64,000 nt of DNA. Origin: Neckera pumila (taxonomy: Eukaryota; Streptophyta; Bryopsida; Hypnales; Neckeraceae). The notes beneath the pieces were generated by a model that saw only the letters and a program-made list of their open reading frames with translations, did not search any database and was not told the DNA's origin. The position numbers were made by a program, and so were the translations under genes. The stretch lies in NCBI GenBank assembly GCA_963969595.1, contig OZ018409.1:41243282-41307281 (forward strand). Reading direction: 5' to 3'. Below, one piece after another: positions 24,203 through 38,200 of this stretch (positions are counted from its first letter, which is position 1; each line of letters begins with the position of its first letter).

Positions 24203-24857
24203 TTAACCCCTAAAGGACCACGGCCCTTTTTCTTCCAAAAAACACTCAAACTGCCATTTCTATAGCAAAAAATAAAAAAATTTGAATGTAATTTTCCACA
24301 CACTCTCATACGAGTTAAATGTAAGATCCTACAATTTGAAAATTTAAAATATTCATATATTTTAGATGGAATTAAAATGCACTAATCCCAATGGTGAGAT
24401 TTTCTAGCAAGTAATATAAACCATGCAAAAAAAAAACCCTAAACATTTTGAAAAATTGCATTCAAAAATGCATCCTAGAAGGGTTTTTTTTTCAAGAAGG
24501 TGCTCTAATTGCTCAAAAAACAAGAATGTCCATAACTTTCTCATAACAAATCCAAATGAAATGAATCAAAGCTTTTCAAATAGACAAAAATATAATCTAT
24601 GAGAAAAAAATATTAAAAAAAAAATTAAAACTTTTGTCCATTTTTTTTGCTGCCCGCCATCCTTTGTTTTGAGCTTATTTGGTCATACCTTTTTTTTCCA
24701 AGCACTGATTGTGAAAAAAAATTACATTACCACAAAGCTTATCAGTTTTTCTATCTTCCAAAAAAATTTAAAAAAATCAAGAGAAAATTTCAGCTCGTAG
24801 GTACCTACCAGAAAATGCATTTGTCTCCCAAAGGGGCAATGGTCCTTTAGGGGTTAA
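24203..24857 (+). mobile_element. TTAA-flanked MITE-like element, 655 bp (shorter member)
   Basis: Left end TTAACCCCTAAAGGACCA and right end TGGTCCTTTAGGGGTTAA are perfect inverted repeats of 18 bp. GCCC-type bases beyond them also match. The interior carries the shared blocks AATCCCAATGGTGAGAT and AATGTCCATAACTTTCTCAT. It is about 280 bp shorter than relatives, so it looks like an internally deleted copy. Confidence 0.85.
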
Positions 24858-25734
24858 GTCAAGCCACTATATAATAGATTTTATAAAATAATTCATGTTT
24901 GAATGAACTCTATTTGTTTAGGAATTTGCAAAGCTTAATATTTACATTGAACTATATCAATTAAAATACATATTAGGATAATTTAGAATTTTGTCAAAAA
25001 AAGAAGGCTACAATGAGAAATAATATTTTGTAATTTAAATTTAAATTTAAGTTTCTTTTAGGGAAATAAGATACAATTGAAATACATACAATATTGTGTT
25101 ATTTGAATTTTAGCACACGGAGTTTTCTTCTTGAATAACTCATTGTTTTTTTGCATTTTTTCAAAGTTATAATTTAGAAAAAAAAATCTATAAAATTTGG
25201 CATTCTTTTAGAAATATATTTTGTTGATCCCAATTACTAGGTTTATATAGTATTTAAATAGTTTCAATCAAATTTAATCAAGGTGCATTCATTTTTTGCT
25301 GAATGCAGGTATCTTTAGGGTTTTAGAATGATAGGCCCCAACATGCTACTATTGATTTTATCACATCTATCATTTTCATTTTGCCTTGTAACTATTGACT
25401 TTATATTGCTACAATAATCTTATAATCTAATGATTATTGTTATTTTAGATGCAAGAAATAGTAATCATTTTGGACTGAAGTAACCCTAAACTACACTAGA
25501 TGATGGAATATGTGCTAGGGACTTTTGGTTCAATCTTCAAGGTTCTCAGTTCAAGTACTTATATGCTAACTTTGCTTGTTTGGTGGGCTTGTTTGTTCTT
25601 CTACTTGTATTTTGACAAGAATACCTATGGTATATAATATGTTGGAATTTTTTAAGCCGGATTGCCATGGATGTTGTGCCGTGTTAGTCCTTGTTGCGGT
25701 CCTCAAAGGTCTTATGCCAAAAAAAATATTAATC
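24858..25734. other. AT-rich intergenic DNA, nothing recognised
   Basis: No coding frame or element end was recognised. Confidence 0.4.
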
Positions 25735-25915
25735 ATCTAAGGTAGAAACAACCATACACAATTACTTAAGGAATTTTGGAGTAGATGATGAGCAAAATGA
25801 GTGATGTAAATTTTTCCCCATGTAGGAAGATAAGAAATATTGGGACTGAAATTTTTTTGTAATTTTATTCCCCAAATTGGAGTTATTGTGAATTTTAAGA
25901 GCCAAAAAGTGTTTC
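25735..25915 (-). repeat. Dispersed repeat matching 8874-9060 inverted
   Basis: Contains CATGTAGGAAGATAAGAAAT, CCCCAAATTGGAG and TTAAGAGCCAAAAAGTG, which are inverted counterparts of blocks at 8890-8990 in matching order. Confidence 0.55.
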
Positions 25916-26616
25916 GAACGCAAAGTCAATCACTAGAGTCTTCCAATTCCGATCACTCAAAAATCAGCTTCTTACTTCTTTTTTCCTTGCTATTTTTTGC
26001 ATACTTTAGGACATGATCTTACTGGTCCCAACTTTAAGAATGAGTACAAAACATGTTCTAAGCTGTGATTACAAATAGGGGCACCTCTAGGTCAGGTATT
26101 GATTCCTGGTTGGGAACAAGTTTTTCTACCTTATAGGGCCAGGTGTTATTAATATTGCTTTTAATACATTTCTTGTTTTTATTGGGCTTCACAACATTTG
26201 GACTTTGACCAGCTTTGGGCTTGGCTGTTTTTGTACTTGGTTTTTTCTTTTTAATGCAATGGGTCTCCCATTTGTTAAAAAAAAAAAAAATCATTGCCAT
26301 AATCTCTCCCAATAAATAAAGATAATAAAAAATAAGAAGTTTCGAAAAGTAAAAGTAAGTAACTTACTAACGAGGCAGGGGAAGGACTAACCAATTGTTG
26401 AAATTAGGGTTTGTTTCCTGGGAGCATGGGTTATACTCTGCAGGGAGCAGGGCCTGAATTGTCGTGACGATGCTGGTGTTACTTCGGGCGGATTATGGAG
26501 AGGCAATTGCGTTGATGTTTTTCGTACTGTGAGAGGCGATCATGGTTTGCGATTGAAGGTGTTTTTGTTCGGTGTTGCGTACTCGTGAATTGGACCTTTG
26601 GTGCTTGAGAGCGGAC
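25916..26616 (+). promoter_or_regulatory. Spacer and upstream region of SYF2
   Basis: GC content rises after about 26400, where the SYF2 promoter and leader are expected. A minus-strand open frame at 26058-26312 is lysine/proline-rich but has no family signature. No TATA element was assigned. Confidence 0.3.
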
Positions 26617-28726
26617 ATGGCGACTGCTGATGCTCCCAAGTCGCACTCCGCTTGCCGCAACTCTAGAAATCCTTATCACGAGTGTAGCGAGTTTTGCTTT
26701 CGGGTCATTGCGGAAGGGCGCACTGCTGGAGGCGTTGCCGCTGATGGTAAGTTTGAGGAGATTTGGAATTCGTTTTCGCCTGTCTTCCGCGATTAGGGTT
26801 TGAGGTCTGGGCATCGTGCTTTCTAGTTTTGATTTTGTACTTAAGCATGGATTGCACTGGCGTATCAATAAACCATGTTATTCCGAGTTTCCGTCTTTTC
26901 ATTTTAGTTGGAAAAGCTACACGGTTTGTTCTATTTAGTGCATGATGGATAAGCTATTTAATTGGAATACCATGTATTAGAGTACATCTTGATAGATAAG
27001 CTTGGAAAACCATTTTAATGAGCTTTGGATCTTGATTGAGTGATTATTAGTTTAAAATGTTCTCGTTCCTCATTTTCATAGGTCCTAAGGTTAAACTAAG
27101 TGCACTGTTTAAGTAGAAAAAGTTTATTTTTGGTTATGTTAAAAGCACATTAAATCATGGATAGCACTGAATAGAATGAATGGTATAAGTTCTGGCATTT
27201 GTCATTGCTAGGTTCCGTCCTGCTTGGTGCTGAAGTTGTGTGGATTTGCTGTCGCAGTTAGGCAGCGAGATGCCGAATTACCAACAGCATTCGGCAAGGA
27301 AGCTGAACCTAGGATAATTTTAAGACCTCGAGATGAAGCGGCCGCTGTTGAGCCAACAGACGCGGAACAGGATGCGTCGACTCCAGCTAAAGAAACAGAG
27401 GACGTGGCAATCGACCCTGCAGCCTATGACGCAATGACACCTACTCAGAAGAAGCTCTTTGATTTGCGTTTGAAGCTGGTAAGCTGGGTATTGGATTTAG
27501 AAGGTCCTAATCCTCTCACTTTACATGATTTAACTTGAAAAGTTTATGGTGAGATCGATTGTTGTGTCTTAAATTATGATGTGTGTGCTCCACTCTTTAC
27601 TTGATTTTAGATTCGGAATGCGGTACCTTAAAATGAGATTCTGAAACCATTTTCAGTTGTTTTTTTCTCCTCTTGCATCATGGTTTAGCTACCGTTATGT
27701 TTATTTTTACCCTGAAAACATGCTGACATAGTTTTTTCTGCACAGAATATGGCACGAAAGGCGAACCAGCTTGCGATAGTAGCTGAGAAGAAGCGTGAGG
27801 ATGCTCCTGAAGAGCCTCGGGGCGTTTCTAAGCAGAAGTGGTTTGAAGAGAAGAAGAGAAAAGTGGGGAAGCAGCTGGAAGCCAATGGTCTTGACATGTC
27901 CAAGGCTTATATGCTGGACACCCAAGAAGATGCTGAGACAAAGTACAAGAAGTGGGAAAAGAAACCTGCACCATTTGGATGGGACGGTAAGCTTTTTGCA
28001 GTCTGATTTTATTGCCGCTAGTTTGATCTTTGGCATCTTGCACCATTTCGGGGAACGACGTATTGAATAATCTTTATCAAACTGATTTGATTTTTTTGGC
28101 AGTGTTCAATCAAAAGTCCTTGTATAATGGGTATAAGAAGCGGGCTAAGAACATCGAAGTAAATCATGAGGAGTACGCCCAGGCACGTGCAACAGATCCT
28201 GACTTCCTCCGTGACGGGGCTAGTCTTCAGTACGGAAAGGTATTGAATTACCACTGCATTATCGATCTGTTTTACGGCATTCATGTCATGGTTGCAACTT
28301 CTATACTAATTTTATGTAGCACTTTCTGTATCCTGGTTAAATGAGTCTCATATGCCATCATTTTCTCAAATGAAAGAGGACTCATGCCTTTACTTGTGAC
28401 GTTGTTCTTGGCACTTGAAAGTAAGATCGCAGATTGAATGTTGGTATTTGTGTAGAGGGTAATACTTGTGCTCAATTTCTGCTTCTAATTATGTGCAGCA
28501 AGTTGAGTTACCGGAAGCGAACATTGATAGGATGGTGAAAGAGCTGGAAGATAGAGGGAAAAATCGGAAGGAGTTCAGTCGGCGTCGCAAATTTCATGAT
28601 GAACGAGATATCGATTCCATCAATGATCGGAATGAGCACTTCAATCGCAAGATCGAAAGAGCATTTGGAAAATACACTGTGGAAATCAAGAACAACTTGG
28701 AGCGTGGAACTGCTCTGCCTGATTGA
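26617..28726 (+). CDS. SYF2: Pre-mRNA-splicing factor SYF2
   Basis: SYF2 is a component of the Prp19-associated (NTC) spliceosome complex that acts in the nucleus during the splicing steps. Five exons agree in phase: 26617-26746, 27258-27478, 27746-27986, 28103-28239, 28499-28726, giving 318 aa, slightly longer than angiosperm SYF2. The N-terminal CRNSRNPYHECSEFCFRVIAE block is typical of plant members. The SYF2 domain occupies roughly residues 115-318, with NMARKANQ, WEKKPAPFGWD, VFNQKSLYNGYKKR, the R-K-EFSRRRKFHDE region and a final IERAFGKYT block. The exon 2 acceptor is taken as GTCGCAG/TT at 27257, because an earlier AG at 27211 leads to a stop. The ATG at 26617 is chosen because the conserved block follows directly. 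The gene is convergent with OFD1; the two stop codons are 563 bp apart. Confidence 0.95.
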
Positions 28727-29289
28727 TCAAGTAGTGCATAGGAACCCGTTGTTCTTTTTATCCTTCTCTGCTATGTGACGGTGCTGTACTGCTCTCATGG
28801 TCTGAGTTAATGTGAAGCATGATAAGTCATGCTCAACATTTCTGTATAATGCTTGGCACTTTTGCTTTTTAAATATTCCACATGCTTATGCACATGTCTT
28901 TTTCGAAACTTACATCATGATTGACACCTTTCTGGGCGTAGTTACGTGTCAGTAATTATATCGGGTAATTTTCATTGTTCAAGTTCTGAATTTTATTCTG
29001 ATGCAATTCTGTGACGCTCCCCCTTGCTTCACTCTTGATTTTTCCTAATTGCAAATTATTATTTTTGCAGTCTTCTTTCAGCTATATCTCTTTGACGATT
29101 CTGTTTTGTGGTACTCGTCTCCACTAACCAAAAAGACCAGGTCAGTAAATGTTTGTCATAGGCATCCTTGAATTGTTGCGACCGTATTAATCACATAATT
29201 TGTACTTCATTATAGCCAAGGGCTCAGCTATCTGCTTGTTGGATCGCCAGTGCATTTGTTGTCCCCTGTGATCGGCAGTTGTCAACAAC
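28727..29289. other. Convergent 3' spacer between SYF2 and OFD1
   Basis: The stop codons of SYF2 (+) and OFD1 (-) face each other across 563 bp, which must hold both 3' UTRs. No additional gene was seen. The two transcripts could overlap at their ends. Confidence 0.6.
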
Positions 29290-32200
29290 CTACACAGGCA
29301 AAGCTATTGTGTCGTCCTCATCTGGACTGTAGGAGCCATGTTCTGACTCGCCCTCCCAGTTTGCAGATGACCTTTCGGCGCTTCTCGATTCATTGCTTTC
29401 GACATTGGGTTTGCTTCTGGATGACGATAGTTCACTTGTTTCCAGGCTTAGAGATTGGTCACTGGACTTCCCCAGAGCTGCATTTGTACAGCTTTCTTCT
29501 GAGTAAGCGGGTCCCTGATCACCTTCATCTTCTTCTTCTTCATCTTCCTCAAAGCTGTCACCTTGATAGATCGATTCTTCACTACTTGAATGAGTCTCTC
29601 CGCACGGACGTGGAGTACGAGTGGTTTCTGGCGCTTGTTGAATGTTTGAACTACTGTCGACCAAGCGGGAAGTTTCTTTGCTGAATTGCTTTTCATTTTG
29701 AGTTGAACTTGTGTTCATTGTGGCCTCTACGTGCCTTAGATTGAGGAACGAGGAACGGGGAGTTTTCTCTATCTCATCTTGCTTTTCAAGTTTCACTAAT
29801 TGATTGTTCCTTATGGCCAGTGCAAGAGTTGGGTGATTCTTGGGGGTACCCATCCAATCCACGTGCCTGGGACTTTCTTTCGCAGTCTCTGACAGTTCTT
29901 GTTTTCTCATTACAATGGAACTTCGTAATGTTTCGAATGCATACCTGTCATGATCGTGTGGCTTAGAGGCTTGTGGGTAGTCGAGATTGGCGTTCTTGTT
30001 ACCTTTAACTTCCACTTTTTCAGGTGGATCTTGAGCAGAATCTTGCAACAGGGAGCCTGGCAGGTTCTTGTGGTCTTCCTCCCTAGCTTGCTTCTCCTGC
30101 TTGTATAGTAGCTCACCTAACTCTGGTAGGCCACTCATTTTCCCACTTGCCGGGACAGCATTTTCATGCATCGAACTTTCCAAATCTTCGTTTTGAGAAT
30201 TCAGACAGAGGGTTTTTTGGGACAACGGCTCGTCTTCCTTCTTCTTTGAGCCTTTCTGTTGTCCGTCCTTGCTAAGGCCCAGACATCTCATAAGTTTGTT
30301 AAAATCTTTGTCAGGGTCTTGTGCAGAATCACCGTCACTGATGGAAACTGTTGGACTATGCCTTGAGTCTGTTTCTTCACTCTGGATTGAGATATTGACC
30401 AAGGAAGTTAGGTCCATAGCAACTTGGTTAACTTCATTTGTCAGATTCACAGGTTCATGAGCTTCGCATGGCACGAGATCACTCGGGACCAACAGATCTG
30501 CATCCATTTCTTTTGTTTCATCTTCATGAGTTTCCTGTTTTGTCTTACCCTCCTCAACAGCTTTACTGGTACTTTCAGTGCTGCTGGCATGTTGATTATC
30601 TTCGCATTTTAAAGGCTTACTGTCAACACTCTGAATTGACAGGCGTATGATATCCGTCTCAGGCTTCGTTTCCAGTATATTAAGTTCCTCCGTGGCAGTT
30701 TCGTGCTGCTCACCTTCAGATTGAGAATCCATTCGAGGATCACATCTATTGCTCATCAGCAGTTCATCTGCACTTTGTGTGGTCTCTTCCAACACTTCCA
30801 GGTCACGTTTCAAACTCGCTAAACATTTACAGGAAGGTGTAGTATCTTGGCTCAAACTTTCCTCTGCTTCAGAATTCTCTCTTGTATCTTCCTCCTCTTC
30901 TCCCAAATACAGACTCCAAGAATTTTCGGCTCCTTCCTGCACGTCCGCATCGTCTTTTTGGGTGTCGCAGTCAATTTCATTCGCGGTCAATGATTCTTTA
31001 TGATTTGCAGTTGTTTCCGCACTCGTTCTCTCCTCCGAAGGCATTTCATTGAGCTGACTATTAGCGTTCTCTTCTGGATCCAATGGGTTTCCTGGATCCT
31101 CTTTGAAGCCTGCGTTTCCCATGCTTGTCTGAATATCAGTTGTCATGCTAAATTCATGCACATTGGTTTGAGCTTCCTCTTTCCCATCATTGCTTGTGGC
31201 ACAATCCTGCTCTTTTGAGACCTCATGCCCATGAATATCATAACCCTCTCCTGTTGCTTCCATCATCACATGATGCCTTGCGATTGGAAAGGATGAACCT
31301 CCGGAGTCACAACCCCCATCCTCGCCCATGCTCTCAGAGACCTGTAGATTTTCAAGATCTAAATGTCCGGATTTAGTCTCAAGGAGAGGATTAAGTCCAA
31401 TATCGGTCTCGGATCTCCCGACGCTCAATTGGTTATCTAGTTCAGAAATGTCTGTTGTACAGAAATTTGGTACTCCTCCCTCGCACTTGATTTCACTCGT
31501 ACTTATTGCAGTGTCTATTTGAGCTGTTACAGTCGTTTGAACGCCTTCGAATGATTCCATGCGGTGAGCTTCAAGTGGTTTCATCTCCTTTAGTGAATTC
31601 TCCATACCCCGAATACTAGTTGCAGAGGGGCTGTGAATTTGTCGCATGTGGTTTTCAGCGGTGATTTCCACGCTCTGCCAACTGCTGAGTAGTTCTTCGC
31701 AGTCATGATCTCTGGCCGTCTTTTCTTCCCCTTGGAAGAGTACCACGCCTTGACTGTGTATTCCATCTCTGTGGTTATGATCACCAGAGTGCCCCAGGTT
31801 CCACACGTTTTCTGCATCTCTGGTAATGCTATAAACACTGCTTACAAACTCATTCTGATGGCTTGTGACAATGCTCTGCACACAAGGTAGGAACGGTCAA
31901 TTCAGTCACTTGAGTCTGTCCCTAGTACATGGAAGGGAATTCCTCAGAAAAGTGTGCAACAGTTCTTACAAAATTACATAACCCTTTCAATCCCTAAATA
32001 TAGGCCCAAATTGTCCTCCTGACTCATCGTGAAGCAAAAGTGTAGTTGATCCATTGGATGCTTGCTACCGGTAAAACTTGTCATGGAATTAAAGAAAACT
32101 CAAGAATGTAGGAAGTAATCAAGGCAGGGACCTTATAATGTTGATAAAAAATGTATTGGATGCAAAATTGTCAATTGTGAGGGCCTGCACTAATTAGTGT

Positions 32201-35200
32201 CCAATATCAGGTGATTATCTAGGGTTCAATTGAATATGAAAGTAGCCTCTCTAGATGACAAAAAACAGGCACTCCCATAGTTTCACTTTGTATATCCATA
32301 ACAGTGAAGCTCTATAACAGATAAAATATCAAAACTTCATCTTTTCAAATAACATTCCCAGCACATTTCCCTCCCAACATGCTTAAAGCACCAAAAAGTG
32401 GGTAATTACTATAGTACCTTATTCTTCAATTCTTCATGGCCATTATTCCAGTTGCTAGGTCTTGTCACTATTGGAAGGGGTGTCCTCTTCCAACTAGGAA
32501 TTTCATCCTCATTGTTACGTTCACCATCCCAGGAGCTTGTACAAATGTCCTGAACGGAGTTGGTAACCATGGCTCCTATTAGAGCTTCATTTTTGGTGAC
32601 GGATGTGATACCTCCTTTCACCATGCTTGTGCCGAATTCCTCCCTTGTTGTGACGTTCCAACTATTCAAATCATAGCTCTTGGTGTCACCGTTGGTTTTC
32701 CAATTGGGCTTCCCATCTGACTCCATAATTGAGCCATCACCATGCATCTCCAAGAGGTGGTAACCAAAGTCTGAAATGCATATATTGGCATAGAATGAAA
32801 TGTAGTGTTCATGTTTACTTGAATGCATAGAATATTATTTACATAAAAAATTTAACCTTTGTAAGCCTACATCTTTGACTTTGAGAATAAGAATCAACAA
32901 TGTAGTTTGTTGAGCCTATTTTAAGAATGGATGAGTCATAAAGCATGGTTTCTTTAATGTGTTTTTGATGTTTGCATCACAAATCCTCCTAACGAACATC
33001 AAAAAGGTTGAAGAAGCCAATTTCAAAGCTTTGTTTTTATTATTACTTAGTAATCTTATTTGTGTGATATCTTAATATATTTTATTGTAAGAAGTCATTT
33101 TATATTTGCCCTGGTTTTTTTATGTATAATTTCATGGTGGTCGGTATCGTACCAGTAGTTACATAGCAAAGAGCCAAACAAGAGTTCTATCAGATTACTA
33201 GGCGGCAGCGGAGGTGGGCCTCTAATAATGAATCTTATGGACACTAACTCAATAAGAAAAATATGGCAGAGTAGAGGACGTGATTTTAAACAAGACCTCG
33301 TTCACTCAAATAGCTAAATGCATTTAATGAAGTGAAAGTCCCTTGACTTTTCAAAGAACCACGGAGAGGAATGTCACCTGTAGAGAGAGGCTTTGAAATT
33401 GTGGAAGTCGGGAAACAATTGACTGGTATGCGTGCAAGGTCCTGCTTTTGAGATAGTTTCTTTGCTGCATTATCTGACAGTACATGTGTCCACAAATCAT
33501 GTGATTCTCGCCTTGGCTTCTGTTTGCGATAAGAGGTAAGATAAAAAAAAAGCTTGGTCAGACTTCAGAATATCAGTGATTGAAATATCATATGTATAGA
33601 CCTATACAGCTGGTGAACGATTAAAGGATAGTTGCGGACCACCCTTTCAAGTTCAAGCAGCAGAAGGGAAAACTATTTCTGTTCAGAAAATTTTCAAGTA
33701 GCCATATTGAGCAACTTACCTTTCGAAAGGATTCCCATTTCTTTCTAATTATCTCATCGGCACTTGGTCTAGGCTCGAATAAACTGTTGATTTGCTCATG
33801 CTTGTCTTTAGAGACGCAAATTCTTGGAGGGTCCGCACTGTCAACATCGATTTTTGCCAAAATGTCAAACCAAGAAGTAGCAACAAATCTGATCGACAAG
33901 AAACAACAGTGAGTAAATTCAGACACAACTGGACTTCATAGAGCTCTTGAATATTTCTCTACAGAAAGTAGGTCTGGCTTTTTGATAGAATAGCTGAAAC
34001 CACGGTACAAGAGCTCATAAAGATCTTTAACAACCTAGAATGGGTCCCTTAGTGAAGCAAGAATATAGGACCCCTAGAACCCTCCTTTGAAATTCACTTG
34101 AACAATCAATCATTACTTAATCTTGAATTCAAGTAGTTTCCAATTGTGTAAGAAATATATATTCCTTCAGGGAGTGAGGCGGCCAAGGGAAATATTAAAC
34201 AACCCTTCAAGAATGTTAACAAATTACGGTAACAAAATAACATAATTTTGGAAACCATTGTTTGCTTGCTTTAGGTTGCATGCACATTGCAAGATGAATT
34301 TAAGCATACCATCTTTTGTAAACAGGCATACAATTTGAGTAAGTAAAACCTCTAGAGAGATGCCAAGATAAAAAACTTACGATGAAGGCATGCTTTTTCC
34401 TTCCGCTTGTAATTGAACAATTTCCAGGGATCAAATATTGAACACACCTGATTGAAGGGACTAATGTCTTCTTGTGGGACTGCAGTGCACAATGATCCAA
34501 TCGCTCGGTCTCCAGAGCTGGGAATATTCAAAGCAAACCACCTCGTCAGTCGAAAACCCATACGACAAAGGAATGTTTTCAATAGAGCATACTACGCATA
34601 TATGACATTTACTTGGAGAATAATGACATAGTACCTTGAGGTGATTCTCATCTCGAACAAAACCCAGGACCAGGACTAGGTTCGACAACCATAGCCATAT
34701 GCAATACAGTTTAGTTCAAAATATAACCCTCTCTGCTGTCATCATCAGCACATGTGAGAGGGTACGCACATAGGTTTCCAAATTCGTTACCGTCTTCAGC
34801 ATGCTCACTCTCGAATGGTTATCTAGTACTCCGTATAAAATTTGAAGCGCACGAGAATAGCATACTAGTATTTTCTTGTACCTTGTTTAGCCTTTCTTAG
34901 GAGCGTGACGGTTTCAAGCAGCTCCCCCTCGGTGGTCTTGTGCCGGTCTTGAAGTATCTCCAAATCATGTATTGCGCGGTCCTTCTCCTCTTGCTACATT
35001 CACCACCAATACCAGCTGAAGTGGAAGGGAATTTGAGTACCAATCACACTCTTTTTGAAGACTGATTATTCTCTTGTATAAAAACCAACCAGCATGCGGA
35101 ATGTTTCGTGTAAGAATTATTAAAAAGGAGTGCGCGGCAGTAGAAAATACAGCTTCCTTCACGAGTTTGTCAAGATGGTCAATTTTCAGAAGGAGCTTCT

Positions 35201-38200
35201 TGTGCCTAGCTGTCAGCTTTTCTATTTCAACTTCCATCAGTTGTAGGTTCGTTTCCTGTTTCCAGTAAAGTTGAACACGAAGCAATCAGAAGCATCCCAA
35301 GTTTAATTCAGAAAAAAATCAGAATCCCTTAAGAATTCACAACTGGTGTTAACATACATGTTCAGCTGGGAGAGAAAGATTTTCTGTGCAGGAAGCCTAA
35401 CAAGATCAGTAACAGCTATTTGTCAGTCATTTCTAGATTCATTAGAGAAGAAATGTGCTTGCTTTATGAACGTTGGGACTATTCCTCTCAACTACTGTTT
35501 TTTTCTCATAGCATCGCTATTTCCTCGATAACTCATTATTGTTCTCGATAGTGACACCTTTTCATCTTTGCTACTAGTATTACGAGAAGTAAACTATAAA
35601 AAATTTGACACTGATGTTCACATGAGCTTGTCTTAAGAAACCTATGAGGGTACAAAATATCTCATACTCTTTCGAATACAATCTCAGTGAAAGAGGAAAG
35701 CAGAAGAGAGAAGCTGGAACCTTCTTCTGAAGCTCTACATCTTGTTGGTGAATGGTGGCGATGAGATTCTTGTGCTCTGTGATCCATTCTCCTTGCGGGG
35801 CCCGTACTGCTGCCAGCTCCACTTTCTGCATGAATTACTGGATCATTTGCGAGCGATTTGCACAACACTTTGAGAATGTGTTCAGCAGAGACGAGCCGAT
35901 TCATCCTAACTTTCGGAGCAAATGATGATGATGGTACTCGTGACTATCTGGATAAATCTGAATGGATGATAAAAATATATTTTCGAAGGCATTATATTCG
36001 ATTGCTTACTTCTAAAGTGGAATTTCTATTTTAGTTTTGGCACTTAGGGGTTATGAATGACACATCTATCAGTTGATATGATGAATATCATGTCACAGTG
36101 GCATGTGCAATGTGAGTTTCTTAACGTTTGATGAACGATTTATATGATTCCGTTTGACCTTCTGCTGTAATTTACGTTCAAGTGTCTTTCTTTCTTTCTC
36201 GCTTGCTTGTCGCTGTAATCGTTCTTGCTCAAGCTCAGACTGCATTTCCCGCAACCGCTCTTCCAAACTGAAATTTACTCCCAGCAAACGAAATTAGAAT
36301 GATTTATGTAACGAGTGAACTCACATAAGTAATTTTGCTATCTCATAAATTTTGAGAATTACAACGATTGATACCTGCTGTTCAGGTATCGTCAATAAAT
36401 ATTAAAATGTGATGAGCAAAGGAATAACAGGGTTATAGTCAAATTGAACTTTTCTGTGATTTTGGACATCAATCATGGGGATTGTAGGTGACAATTAAGT
36501 AAGTCAATCATGGGGAGACATCTCTCTATTCACTTCATTGGCATTGAAGAAAGCCGGGAATTAAATATTTTTCATAGTGACAACAAAATCTTGAAAGTAG
36601 ACCATAGGAAGTTCATTGCATAAACGATTGAAGCATGCTCATCATGATCAATCTCCCTATGACATAATTTTAAAATGCTTGACACAATGTAGTTTCATTG
36701 GAAACAACGATGAAAGCTGAAAAAACAAACCGTTGGTCTGAAACATTAACCGGTGTCGGAGCTGATGACCTTCGCTGCTGCAATTTCTCCTCCAACGTCG
36801 CCTCCAGCTGCAAGTGGTGTAGGGACATAAATTTCTTTAATACAAATGAACACTCAAATCACTTTATTTTGACATTATAGAATATCTTGCACTCTTGCGC
36901 ACATTCAAACTATGTCAGAGTGAAAAGTTCGGACCCCAGGTGGTAAGATTAAAGTGATTTGACTGCATTGCGGACATTCCTGTTGATGCAAGGGTCAATA
37001 ACCTCTCTGGTCGTCTTGACGAGATTGAAGCGCTGGTCTTCCTCCACTCTCAGACGATGGTGAAGCGCTTTTATCAGCTCTTTGTCACTCCTTGATGCAG
37101 CAAGCTCAATAGCCATGGCTACTTTTTCCTCTTTCATCTGCTCTCGTTCAGCTGGCCATGAGTCAGACATTGTTATACGTGAACACCGCTTACTATGATC
37201 CAGAGTTCACAACATTCTGATTCAGTACATAAAGAATGATGCCAGCTGACTGGTAATACTTGTTGAAATGGCAGATATCAGAGTGCAAAAAATGCAACAT
37301 TCAAGTGCTCAAAACGCTGAATTCAGCACTTCAAGAGCCTAGTGCTTCGAGAACTAGGATTTTGAAGTGCTTAGAAGGTTTGAGCTGGCCAACTGACACC
37401 TGGACATCTAAAACCTAGGATACTTAGAGATATAATGTTCATCTGGGCTCAAGTTTTCAGTCGAAGAAATCAATATTGCGCTTCTCAAAACACAGCCTCA
37501 ACTAAGCCTGCGAATTTTCCCAAATTCCACCGATCTAAAGAATATGGATTTCTGAGATCGTAGACCATTTCCGTCCAATTTGCAAACAGAATTAGAAACA
37601 ATACCAAGAAACATTAGACGTATCGCCCTCAAATAATGATAGGAATATAATTCATATAAGACATAAGGTCAACTACCTTCGAGCACAGTTCGATCATGTT
37701 GGAGGCATCCACAAAGTTCCTTGTACTGCTCCTCTAGCTCTTTCCTCCTCCTAAAGTACGATTACAATTCAAGACATCTTTAGCGTCTATTTCGGAAAAG
37801 CTGCAACACCTCCCTCAATCGAGTAATCTATCTATCAATTCAAGTTTGTGGATCTGTGAGTCTGTAAATCACATTCAGCGCAAAGTTTAAATGAAAGTGG
37901 TCAAAATCTGAGATTTGTGTAGCTAGAGAATACCTGATTAAGGAAGGGTGTTTCGGATACTTAAAACAATCTCAAACTAATTCTAGCAAAATTTGGAATT
38001 CAATCTCAAGAAAAGTTACGCCATAAGTGTAATATGCTGATACTGATACTCCCTATTAAGATTGACGGATGTCACCTCCCACTTGAATCACAACACAAAG
38101 CAATATAGAGAATGAATCAAAGAGTCATAGGCATAGAGAAGAGGGAAAGGGAACACACAAGGCTGCGATTTCATCAGCTTGAGCATAGAGAGTTTTGCGC

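Noticed and set aside
25500..25720. Possible tRNA because of GGTTCAATC-type words
   Set aside because: No cloverleaf with a matching acceptor stem and anticodon arm could be drawn around these words; the same holds near 9450.
29250..29684. 144-codon plus-strand frame
   Set aside because: It lies antisense to the large terminal exon of OFD1 and has no family features.
34625..34672. Possible extra OFD1 exon (34672-34631) between exons 15 and 16
   Set aside because: It has splice-like ends, but including it forces a stop in the next exon; skipping it joins exon 15 to 34517-34448 in frame with good coiled-coil sequence.
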